DNA of 64,000 bases. Origin: Variovorax guangxiensis. Its GTDB lineage: Bacteria > Pseudomonadota > Gammaproteobacteria > Burkholderiales > Burkholderiaceae_C. The DNA is taken from contig NZ_RXFT01000001.1 of NCBI RefSeq assembly GCF_003952165.1, positions 744,001-808,000 of the forward strand, read 5' to 3'. Under the pieces are notes generated by a model. That model searched no databases. It worked only from the letters and a program-made list of their open reading frames with translations, and was not told the origin of the DNA. Below, piece by piece: positions 46,014 to 53,375 of this stretch; position 1 is the first letter of the stretch; the number at the start of each line of letters is the position of its first letter. Position numbers and translations under genes: made by a program.

Positions 46014-48317
46014 ATGGGCTCCGAACCCTTCAAGCCGCAAGACGCGGCTCCCGCCGTTGCCAGGCACGTAGTGTCGGTCAAGGCCCTGTGCGCCTTCGGC
46101 GCGAAGGCGGGCGACCTCGACCTGCGCTTCGTGCCCGCGCCCAGCGCGCTCGAAGGCATGGCCGGGCATGCGCTGGTTCAGCACCGGCGCGGCGGCGAAT
46201 ACGAGTGCGAGGTCGCGCTCGAAGCCATCTGCGGTGCGGTTCACGTGCGCGGCCGTGCCGACGGCTACGAATTCCACCGGGCCAGGGTCGAGGAGATCAA
46301 GACCTTCCGGGGCGACTTCGACGCCATCCGCGGCAACCACCGCGCGCTGCACTGGGCGCAGGTCCGCACCTACGGCTGGATGCTGTGCGAGCGCGACGGC
46401 CACGACGCGATGGTGGTGGCGCTGGTCTACCTCGACCTCGCCACGGGCGACGAGACCGTGCTGGAGGAGCAGCACACCCGAGAGGCCCTGCGCGAGCATT
46501 TCGAGCTGCTGTGCGGCCGCTACGCCGCCTGGGCCGCGAGCGAGGCGGCTCACCGTGCCGCGCTCGACGGCGCGCTGGCCGGGCTGGAATTCCCGTACGG
46601 CAGCTTCCGCGCCGGGCAGCGCGAACTTGCGGAGGCCGTCTACCGCGCCGCTGCGGGCGGGCGCTGCCTCATGGCGCAGGCGCCCACCGGCATCGGCAAG
46701 ACGCTGGCCACCATCTTCCCGTTGCTGAAGGCCCGTGCGGCCCGCAGGATCGACAAGCTGTTCTTTCTCACGGCCAAGACCTCGGGCAGGCCCGTGGCGC
46801 TCGATGCGCTGCGCGTGCTCGACAAGGGCCGGGGGCAGGGCAGGCTGCGCGTGCTCGAGCTCGCGGCGCGCGAGAAGGTCTGCGAGTACCCCGACCGTGC
46901 CTGCCACGGCGACGCATGCCCGCTCGCCCGGGGCTTCTACGACCGCCTGCCCGCCGCGCGCGAGCAGGCCGCACAGATGGCGTGGCTGGACCGCGAAGCG
47001 CTGCGCGACATCGGCCTCGCGCACGAGGTCTGCCCCTATTTCCTGGCCCAGGAGATGGCGCACTGGGCCGATGCCGTCGTCGGCGACTACAACTACTACT
47101 TCGACAGCAGCGCCTTTCTCTACGCCACCATGCGCGAAGACGACTGGCGTGCCGCGGTGCTGGTCGACGAAGCCCACAACCTGCTCGAACGCGCGCGCGG
47201 CATGTACACGGCCGAGCTCGACGGCGGCGCGCTCGAGGAGGCCCACCGCGCAGCCCCCGCCGTGCTGCGCGGCCCGCTCGCGCGGGTGTTCCGCGAGTGG
47301 GACACGGTGCAGCAGTCGCAGCAGGCCGGCTACGAAACCGCCGACGAGATCCCGGAGCGCTTCCTGCGTACCCTGCAGGCCGCCAACACCGCCATGGCCG
47401 AGCACTTCGCGGCCACGCCCGAGGCCTCGCAGGGGCCGCTGCAGCGCTTCTTCTTCGACGCGCTGCACTTCGCGCGGCTGGCCGAAGCCTTCGGCGACCA
47501 CTCGGTGTTCGAGCGCACGCTGGGGGCCACGCAGCAGGCGCGCCGCCTGGCCATCCGCAACCTGGTGCCGGCGCCTTTCCTGCAGAGCCGCTTCGCGGAA
47601 GCGGCTTCGGTCACCTGCTTCTCGGGCACGCTGTCGCCCTTCGGGTTCTACCGCGACGCCCTCGGCATGCCCGAGGACGCCGCGCTGCTGGACGTGGCCT
47701 CGCCATTCCACAGCAGGCAGCTGCGCGTCGAGGTGGCGATGCACTTGTCGACGCGCTTTCGAGACCGCGCGGGCTCGCTGCGCAACGTGGCCGACATCAT
47801 CGGCGCCCAGTTCGAGCGCCTGCCGGGCAACTACCTGGCCTTCTTCAGCAGCTTCGACTACCTGGAGAAGGCCTGCGCCGCCTTCTCGCTGCGGCACCCC
47901 GGCGTTCCGGTGTGGACCCAGACGCGCGGCATGCGAGAGGCCGAACGCCAGGGCTTCGTGGCGCGATTCGAAGAGGGTGGGCAGGGCGTCGGCTTCGCGG
48001 TGCTGGGCGGTGCTTTCGGTGAGGGCATCGACCTGCCGGGCAGCCGCCTGATCGGCGCCTTCGTGGCCAGCCTGGGCCTACCCCAATACAACGAGCTCAA
48101 CGAGATCACGCGCGAGCGCATGCAGGCGCGCTTCGGCAAGGGCTACGAGTACACGTACCTCTACCCCGGCCTGCAGAAAGTGGTGCAGGCCGCTGGCCGC
48201 GTCATTCGTACCGAGGAAGACCAGGGCGTGCTGCACCTGCTGGACGACCGCTTCGCACGCGCCGAGATCCGTGAGCTGCTGCCGCGCTGGTGGGACGTGC
48301 GAATGGTGAAGGACTGA
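46014..48317 (+). CDS. DinG/XPD-type ATP-dependent DNA helicase with N-terminal PD-(D/E)XK nuclease domain
   Basis: 767 residues. The N-terminal about 160 show a RecB/Cas4-like nuclease pattern: GRADG (Asp83), E94-I-K96 and Q116-x3-Y120. The superfamily 2 helicase follows: Walker A APTGIGKT (Lys229), four Cys at 290, 297, 302 and 340 placed as in XPD/DinG Fe-S domains, DEAH at 385-388, and the C-terminal motor motifs (VTCFSGTLSPFGF; GGAFGEGIDLPG; QAAGRVIRTEEDQG). It should unwind and perhaps cut damaged DNA. ATG 46014 is 10 bp after the LexA box; upstream frame lies in the promoter. Confidence 0.9.
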   Translation: MGSEPFKPQDAAPAVARHVVSVKALCAFGAKAGDLDLRFVPAPSALEGMAGHALVQHRRGGEYECEVALEAICGAVHVRGRADGYEFHRARVEEIKTFRGDFDAIRGNHRALHWAQVRTYGWMLCERDGHDAMVVALVYLDLATGDETVLEEQHTREALREHFELLCGRYAAWAASEAAHRAALDGALAGLEFPYGSFRAGQRELAEAVYRAAAGGRCLMAQAPTGIGKTLATIFPLLKARAARRIDKLFFLTAKTSGRPVALDALRVLDKGRGQGRLRVLELAAREKVCEYPDRACHGDACPLARGFYDRLPAAREQAAQMAWLDREALRDIGLAHEVCPYFLAQEMAHWADAVVGDYNYYFDSSAFLYATMREDDWRAAVLVDEAHNLLERARGMYTAELDGGALEEAHRAAPAVLRGPLARVFREWDTVQQSQQAGYETADEIPERFLRTLQAANTAMAEHFAATPEASQGPLQRFFFDALHFARLAEAFGDHSVFERTLGATQQARRLAIRNLVPAPFLQSRFAEAASVTCFSGTLSPFGFYRDALGMPEDAALLDVASPFHSRQLRVEVAMHLSTRFRDRAGSLRNVADIIGAQFERLPGNYLAFFSSFDYLEKACAAFSLRHPGVPVWTQTRGMREAERQGFVARFEEGGQGVGFAVLGGAFGEGIDLPGSRLIGAFVASLGLPQYNELNEITRERMQARFGKGYEYTYLYPGLQKVVQAAGRVIRTEEDQGVLHLLDDRFARAEIRELLPRWWDVRMVKD

Positions 48318-48498
48318 TGCGATGGGGGCCGGCCGGCGGAAACCGCCTTCGGGCGGGCGCAATTGCAAACTATTGGGGCCTGGCGCGCTCTCAATTGAAA
48401 AACATCTCAGAGGAGAAACCAATTCAATTGCTGGACTGAATTGTAAACTTTTAGGCGAATCTAGAATTAAAAACCGAATTCAATGAGGAGGAAATTCC

Positions 48499-49758
48499 AT
48501 GCAATCAGATCGCCTGATCGAACAATCAGCCATTCCTGAAAAATCGCGCAGGCAATTCCTGCAAAAGGGTGCGCAGGCAGCCACGGCGCTCCTGGGCACC
48601 TCGGTCATGGGCGCTTGCGGCGGTGGTGGTGATGGAGGCAGTGGAGCGGCCAGCACCTCCAATCTCGCAGCCCTGCTGCCTGCCTCGGCAAATCCTGCGG
48701 GTCCGATTTCGCCCGAGTCTTCCGCCGCACCGCCAGCGGCCGCAATGCCGGCCCTGGCAAAAAGCCCGGTCATCCATTCCTTTTCTCCGGGCCTGGAAAA
48801 GCGAGGCAAGGTAATTGTCATCAGTGGCGCCGAATTCGACTCGAGTGCTTCGGTTTGTTTTGGAGAGGTCGTTGCGACCAGGCTCAGCGTCGATTCTCCG
48901 AACCAGATTTCGGTTTTCGTGCCCGATTCGGCAAAGGACGCGGAAATCATCGTCCGTACCGCCGGCGGCGAAGCCAGATCGAGCCGCAAATTCGAAGTCG
49001 CGCTGGTGCCGGAGTCGGCCAGGGACTATCGGCTCGCGTGGCACGACGAGTTCGAAGGCAGCGCGCTCGACCCCGCCAAATGGGCCGCGGTCACCGGCGT
49101 GCGCGCCAATGCGGTCCAGACACCCGAAGCCGCCACGGTGGCGGACAGCGTCCTGAAGATCTCGACCTACACCGACCCTTCGGCCGGCACCCATCACACC
49201 GGTTTCCTGCGCACGGCCCGGCTCTACGAATTCCGCTTCGGCTACATCGAGGCACGCGTGCGCTTCGCATCGAAGCCGGGGCAGTGGAGCGCGTTCTGGC
49301 TGATGTCCAATGCGAACAAGGCGGCCACGCCGCCCGATCCCGCCGCCGGCGTGGAGGTGGACATCATCGAGCACCGGGAGTTCTCGGAGAATGACGCGGG
49401 GAAGATCAACAACCAGTTCTCGAGCGCAGTGCACTGGAACGGCTACGAGACAGGCAAGACCATCAGCCGCAACACCGGCCAGCAGCAGCTGCCGGCAGGC
49501 CAGTCGTTTTCCGAATGGCACACCGTGGGCCTGCTGTGGACCCCGGAGGGCTACGAGTTCTACCTCGACGGCGCGGCGACACCCTACGCCACCATCAAGG
49601 AGGGGGTGTCGCTGAGCAACCAATACATCAAGCTCACCTGCGAGATCAAGGACCACGGCTGGGCAGGCAATATTCCTTCCAGCGGCTACGGCCCCTTGGG
49701 CGCCGGCACGAACGCGACCATGGAAGTCGACTGGGTCCGCGTCTGGCAGGCGGCCTGA
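48499..49758 (+). CDS. GH16 family glycoside hydrolase, Tat lipoprotein
   Basis: 419 residues. Export signal with twin Arg (KSRRQFLQKG) and a lipobox-like GAC, then a Gly/Ser/Ala linker, an IPT/TIG-like domain about 95-170 (VIHSFSPGLEKRGKVIVISGAEF), and a GH16 domain from about 175. The catalytic motif VEVDIIEH (E-x-D-x-x-E) is intact, preceded by FRFGYIEARVRF and WSAFWLM. GH16 enzymes cut beta-1,3 or beta-1,4 glucans and galactans; the exact substrate cannot be read. GAGGAGG precedes ATG 48499, after an unusually AT-rich leader. Confidence 0.9.
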   Translation: MQSDRLIEQSAIPEKSRRQFLQKGAQAATALLGTSVMGACGGGGDGGSGAASTSNLAALLPASANPAGPISPESSAAPPAAAMPALAKSPVIHSFSPGLEKRGKVIVISGAEFDSSASVCFGEVVATRLSVDSPNQISVFVPDSAKDAEIIVRTAGGEARSSRKFEVALVPESARDYRLAWHDEFEGSALDPAKWAAVTGVRANAVQTPEAATVADSVLKISTYTDPSAGTHHTGFLRTARLYEFRFGYIEARVRFASKPGQWSAFWLMSNANKAATPPDPAAGVEVDIIEHREFSENDAGKINNQFSSAVHWNGYETGKTISRNTGQQQLPAGQSFSEWHTVGLLWTPEGYEFYLDGAATPYATIKEGVSLSNQYIKLTCEIKDHGWAGNIPSSGYGPLGAGTNATMEVDWVRVWQAA

Positions 49759-49759
49759 G

Positions 49760-50452
49760 ATGACGCGCGCCGCCCGACGCCTCGAACACGCCGGACAGCC
49801 CGACCTGTTCGGCGAGGCGCCGGTGGCTGCCATCGAAGGGCTTCGCTACGAGAACGGATTCCTGTCGCGCGAGGAGGAGGCCGGCCTGCTGGCCATCGTG
49901 CAGGCCTTTCCGCTCAAGGAGATGCGCTACAAGGAATACACCGCCCGCCGCAGGGGCACGAGCTTCGGCGGCAGCTACGACTTCGACACCAACCGCCTGA
50001 AGCCCGGCGCACCGCTGCCTCCGGAGTTGCATCCACTTCGCGACAAGGCCGCGGCCTGGGCCGGCATCGCGCCCGAAGAGCTCACGCACATGCTGATCGC
50101 CGAATACCGCCCCGGCACGCCGTTGGGCTGGCATCGCGACGTGCCCGATTTCGAGGACATCGTCGGCATTTCGCTGAACAATGACGCCGTGATGCAGTTC
50201 AGGCCCTACGTGCCGGGCGCGGCGGCGTCGGGGCCGGCCACGCTCGAATTCCTGATCGAGCCGCGCTCCGTGTACCTGCTGCGCGGGCCGGCGCGATGGG
50301 CATGGCAGCACGCGATCGCGCCGACCGAGGCGCTGCGCTACTCCATCACCCTGCGTACGCGGGCTCATCGTGTCCGGACTTCTCCCGCGCCTTCTCCTTC
50401 TTCTCGTTCTTCCGCGGCGCGAACAGCGGGGCTGCCGCCGACAGGTCGCTGA
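49760..50452 (+). CDS. AlkB-like 2-oxoglutarate/Fe(II) dioxygenase
   Basis: 230 residues. The jelly-roll core has the iron triad H-x-D in GWHRDVPDF and a distal His (WAWQHAIAP), plus the 2-oxoglutarate Arg region ALRYSITLRTR. Related enzymes repair alkylated bases or modify proteins/RNA; the short form resembles ALKBH-type members. The core ends near residue 200, and a low-complexity Ser/Arg/Ala/Pro tail of about 29 residues is encoded antisense to the end of the convergent UdgX gene. It starts 1 bp after the GH16 stop. Confidence 0.88.
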   Translation: MTRAARRLEHAGQPDLFGEAPVAAIEGLRYENGFLSREEEAGLLAIVQAFPLKEMRYKEYTARRRGTSFGGSYDFDTNRLKPGAPLPPELHPLRDKAAAWAGIAPEELTHMLIAEYRPGTPLGWHRDVPDFEDIVGISLNNDAVMQFRPYVPGAAASGPATLEFLIEPRSVYLLRGPARWAWQHAIAPTEALRYSITLRTRAHRVRTSPAPSPSSRSSAARTAGLPPTGR

Positions 50453-51032
50453 TCCACGCTTCCCACGCCGATTCGCGCTGCGCAGGGTCGCCACGCAGCA
50501 GCGCCGAGGGATGCAGCGTGACCAGCACGCGCCGGCCCGCCGGGTCTTCAAGCCACCGGCCGCGCAACCTGGTCACGGCCACCGGGCGCCCGAGCAGCGA
50601 TCGGGCCGCCACGGCGCCCAGCGCCACGATGGCGTGGGGCCGCACCAGCTCCAGTTCGCTTTCCAGCCAGTGATGGCAGGCCTCGGCTTCGCGCTGCCCC
50701 GGCGTCTTGTGCATCCGCCGCTTGCCGCGCCACTCGTACTTGAAGTGCTTGACGGCGTTGGTCACGTACAGCTTCTCGCGCGACCAGCCGAGTTGCGCCA
50801 CCGCCCGGTCGAAGAGCCTGCCGGCCGGGCCGACGAAGGGGCGGCCGGCAAGGTCTTCCTTGTCGCCGGGCTGCTCGCCGACCACCATCAGCACCGGCCG
50901 TACCGGGCCTTCGCCGAACACCGACTGCGTCGCGTACTGCCCGATGGGGCATTCGCGGCACGCGTCGGTCGCTCTGGAGAGCGTGCGCAGCCCGGCTTGC
51001 GCGTCGCGCACGGAAATCCGTCGGCCGCGCAT
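50346..51032 (-). CDS. udgX: UdgX family uracil-DNA-binding protein
   Basis: 228 residues of the uracil-DNA glycosylase superfamily. GEQPGDKED (52-60) and LAGRPFVGPAGRLFD are the motif-A region; K104-R-R-M-H108 followed by KTP matches the KRRIH loop that defines UdgX, whose His forms a covalent bond with the uracil site in the Mycobacterium smegmatis protein. VTLHPSALLR is the later His motif. Cys24, Cys27 and Cys119 are candidate Fe-S ligands; the fourth is not evident. It starts 14 bp after the Cys-rich gene stop. Its last about 35 codons overlap the AlkB-like gene in antisense. Confidence 0.88.
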   Translation of the reverse strand: MRGRRISVRDAQAGLRTLSRATDACRECPIGQYATQSVFGEGPVRPVLMVVGEQPGDKEDLAGRPFVGPAGRLFDRAVAQLGWSREKLYVTNAVKHFKYEWRGKRRMHKTPGQREAEACHHWLESELELVRPHAIVALGAVAARSLLGRPVAVTRLRGRWLEDPAGRRVLVTLHPSALLRGDPAQRESAWEAWISDLSAAAPLFAPRKNEKKEKAREKSGHDEPAYAG

Positions 51033-51046
51033 GCCGCCCTGGCTGC

Positions 51047-51397
51047 TCAGGCGGCCGCCGCCATGCTCCGGCATTCGGTCTCGCACTGCCGGCAGGCTTC
51101 GGCGCAGCGCTGGCAGTGGTCCATGTCATGGCTGCCGCATTCGGCGGCACAGCGCTGGCAGATCTCGGCGCACATGCCGCATGTGACAACGATGTTCTCG
51201 CCGCCGCGCGCCATCACGGCAGCGGCGAAGGCGCAAGCCGCGGCGCAGTCGATGTCCAGCGCGATGCAACGCGCCATGCCGCTCCTGCCTTCAGCCAGGC
51301 AGGCGGCCGCGCAGCGATTGCACGCCAGCGCGCAGTCATTGCACGCCGCGATGCAGCGATCCATGGCGTCGCTCGTGTTCAGTGCCGCGGTGGTCAT
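51047..51397 (-). CDS. Four-helix-bundle copper-storage (Csp-type) protein
   Basis: 116 residues with 19 Cys, almost all in helical i, i+3/i+4 spacing (e.g. CIAACNDCALACNRCAAAC; CGMCAEICQRCAAEC; CQRCAEACRQCETEC). This is the pattern of Csp copper-storage proteins, where Cys line the core of a four-helix bundle and hold many Cu(I). No signal peptide, so it fits the cytosolic Csp3 type. The start overlaps the preceding small gene by 4 bp; the UdgX gene follows. Confidence 0.88.
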   Translation of the reverse strand: MTTAALNTSDAMDRCIAACNDCALACNRCAAACLAEGRSGMARCIALDIDCAAACAFAAAVMARGGENIVVTCGMCAEICQRCAAECGSHDMDHCQRCAEACRQCETECRSMAAAA

Positions 51398-51603
51398 CGC
51401 GCACCTCCGCGGCGGGCCTGCAGCTGATTGCTGCCGCCCACGTGGCTCTCGCGGTCGCTGCGGCTCTCGGGCGTGCGCCGCGGCTCGTTCTTCGGGGTGG
51501 CCGGCTGGTTGCCGGCCTTGTTGTGCTGCGTGGGCAAGCTGTCGTGCTCGTCGGCGGTGACGGCGTCGGGATTCTGGTGCGGGGTCTGTTTGGGGGATGT
51601 CAT
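51394..51603 (-). CDS. Small hydrophilic, probably disordered protein
   Basis: 69 residues rich in Pro, Gln, Asn, Ser and charged residues, e.g. SPKQTPHQNPDAVTADEHDSLPTQHNK and NEPRRTPESRSDRESHVGGS; no hydrophobic core. First gene of the operon with the copper-storage-like and UdgX genes; its stop overlaps the next start by 4 bp, which supports translation. Upstream in-frame codons are possible but carry an unlikely Cys/Arg-rich sequence. Function unknown; a stress-related disordered protein is a guess. Confidence 0.6.
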   Translation of the reverse strand: MTSPKQTPHQNPDAVTADEHDSLPTQHNKAGNQPATPKNEPRRTPESRSDRESHVGGSNQLQARRGGAR

Positions 51604-51866
51604 GGGGACGGAACTCCTTCGAAAGAACGGGTTGAAAAACTGCTCGTCATGGTCTTTCTGCTGCGTCCCGCGAGGCATGCATGTGGGAATGGGCCGACCC
51701 CGCGCGTCGTCCCCGGAGGGCAAGCCGGCTTCCTGGTCAGGCCCGAGTGGGCAATCAGCAACGCCGGACAACGCCGACGCCCGGCATGACCGTCTTCTTA
51801 CCCACGGCGCACATGCCGCGCCCAGCATGAAAGCTCCTCAACCAACTGCAGGAGCAGGAGCACCAC

Positions 51867-52178
51867 ATGCCAAGAGGCGACAAGTCGTCCTACACGGACA
51901 AGCAGAAGCGGCAGGCCGAGCACATAGAGAAGGGCTACGAGCATCGCGGCGTCGGCAAGGGCGAGGCGGAGCGCCGCGCGTGGGCCACGGTGAACGCCGA
52001 GACCGGCGGTGGCAAGAAGAGCGGTGGTGGCCGCGGCAAGGCCGAGAACCACGGGCCTTCGCGCAAGGGCGGAAAGCTCGGCGGTGCGGCCGCGGCGCAC
52101 CGCACCGCGGCCGAGCGATCGGCCTCCGCGAAGAAGGCCGCCGCCACGCGCAAGCGCAACGCCGAGAAGCGCGGCTGA
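51867..52178 (+). CDS. Small basic protein of the 'plasmid stabilisation'-like group
   Basis: 103 residues, strongly basic. The N-terminal RGDKSSYTDKQKRQAEHIEKGYEHRGVGKGEAERRAWATVN part is a conserved motif found in small proteins often annotated as plasmid stabilisation proteins in Burkholderiales and Pseudomonas; the rest is Gly/Lys/Ala-rich (histone-tail-like). There is no evidence for a plasmid here. GGAGCAGGAG precedes ATG 51867. Role unknown. Confidence 0.72.
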   Translation: MPRGDKSSYTDKQKRQAEHIEKGYEHRGVGKGEAERRAWATVNAETGGGKKSGGGRGKAENHGPSRKGGKLGGAAAAHRTAAERSASAKKAAATRKRNAEKRG

Positions 52179-52198
52179 ACGGAACGCGGAGGCTGACG

Positions 52199-53065
52199 AT
52201 GCACATCATCCTGGGAGCGACCGGCCACGTCGGCTCGGCGCTGGCGCAAGCCCTGCTCGAACGCAGCGAGCCGGTCACGGTGGTCACGCGCGACGCGCAC
52301 AAGGCCGAGGCGCTTCGTACCAAGGGCGCGCACGTGGCGCAGGTCGACGTGTTCGACACCCACGCACTGCACCAAGTGTTCAGGGGCGGAAAGCGCGTGT
52401 TCGTGCTGAATCCGCCCGCGCCGCCGTCTTCGGACACGGTGGCCGAGGAGCACAGGAGTGTGCGCGCCATCGTTTCGGCGCTCGAAGGCTGCAAGCTCGA
52501 GAAGATCGTCGCCGAATCGGCCTACGGCGCGCAGCCGGGCGAAGGCATCGGCGACCTCAGCGTGCTGTACGACCTGGAACAGGCGCTCGCCGCGGGCCCG
52601 GTGCCGTTCAGCGCGCTGCGCGCCGCGTACTACATGAGCAACTGGGACACCGCGCTGGAAACCGCGCGCAAGGAAGGCAAGGTCCACAGCATGTTCCCCG
52701 CCGACTTCACGCTGCCCATGGTGGCGCCGCACGACCTCGGCCAGTACGCCGCGAAGCTGATGCTGGGCCCGGCCGAATCGTCGGGGCCGCACCACGTCGA
52801 AGGGCCCGAGCGCTATTCGCCAGGCGACGTGGCGCGGGCTTTCTCCGAGGCGCTCGGAAAGCCGGTCGAAGTGGTGGAGACGCCGCGCGAACAGCTGGAG
52901 CAGGCCTTCGGGAAGCTGGGCTTCTCGGACGCCGCTGCGAAGTCTTATGCCGCGATGACGCGCGCCACGATGGACCAGCATTACGAACCGGCCAGCAAGC
53001 CGGTGCGCGGGACGATCTCGCTGCGCGATTACATCGGCAGGCTGGTGAACAAGAGTTCGGGCTGA
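52199..53065 (+). CDS. NmrA-like NAD(P)-binding protein
   Basis: 288 residues. Rossmann start MHIILGATGHVGSALAQALLERSEPVTVVTRD with the GATGHVG dinucleotide loop and Arg after the second strand, suggesting NADP. Later parts (ILDV-type strand, VAESAYGAQPGEG, ALRAAYYMSNWD, DFTLPMVAPHDLGQYAA) match NmrA/HSCARG-type quinone-reductase-like or redox-sensing proteins. Reaction unknown. ATG 52199 is 20 bp after the small basic gene; AACGCGGAGG precedes it. Confidence 0.85.
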   Translation: MHIILGATGHVGSALAQALLERSEPVTVVTRDAHKAEALRTKGAHVAQVDVFDTHALHQVFRGGKRVFVLNPPAPPSSDTVAEEHRSVRAIVSALEGCKLEKIVAESAYGAQPGEGIGDLSVLYDLEQALAAGPVPFSALRAAYYMSNWDTALETARKEGKVHSMFPADFTLPMVAPHDLGQYAAKLMLGPAESSGPHHVEGPERYSPGDVARAFSEALGKPVEVVETPREQLEQAFGKLGFSDAAAKSYAAMTRATMDQHYEPASKPVRGTISLRDYIGRLVNKSSG

Positions 53066-53375
53066 GTCAGGCGGTCCGCGAGGACTGCTGAAACCGGCCA
53101 CGATGAATGTCCGAAATTCGCGCGCTTCGCCGCCGAGTCCCGAGAACCGGACATTCGTGACCTGTTTCTGGCGTCAGCCGGACAACTTGCGCTTTCCGGC
53201 CATGCGGCCGAGAAGGCAAGAAGCCGGCTTGTTCCACGACGTTGCTCCGAACGCGGGCGCTACGCTGTGGAACGTCGCTGAACCGGCCTTCATTTCACAC
53301 GCTTGAGAGCGGTTTGCCGCCCCCTGAACGCGTCGATACGATCCCGCGCCTTGCCCTCACGAAAGGACTGCGCGG
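53066..53375. other. 310-bp intergenic region before bioA
   Basis: No gene supported. It contains a 9-bp inverted repeat GAATGTCCG (53105-53113) / CGGACATTC (53148-53156) with a 34-base loop and two further CCGGACA/CCGG-type repeats. It should hold the promoter of the biotin operon; no clear BirA operator palindrome or -10/-35 pair stands out. Confidence 0.5.

Noticed and set aside
46014..48317. Cas3- or Cas4-type CRISPR protein, because of the nuclease plus helicase domains
   Set aside because: The Fe-S cysteines and motor motifs are those of DinG/XPD, and there are no other cas genes or repeats nearby.
48331..48347. GGCGG-AAA-CCGCC hairpin after the helicase as a terminator
   Set aside because: The stem is only five base pairs and has no T-run, so it is too weak to call.
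51867..52178. Plasmid or integrated element marked by the 'plasmid stabilisation' protein
   Set aside because: No replication, partition, integrase or conjugation genes and no att-like repeats surround it; the neighbours are chromosomal.
53066..53375. Biotin-responsive riboswitch or BirA operator before bioA
   Set aside because: No biotin riboswitch class is known and no long palindrome like a BirA operator was found; only a spaced 9-bp inverted repeat.
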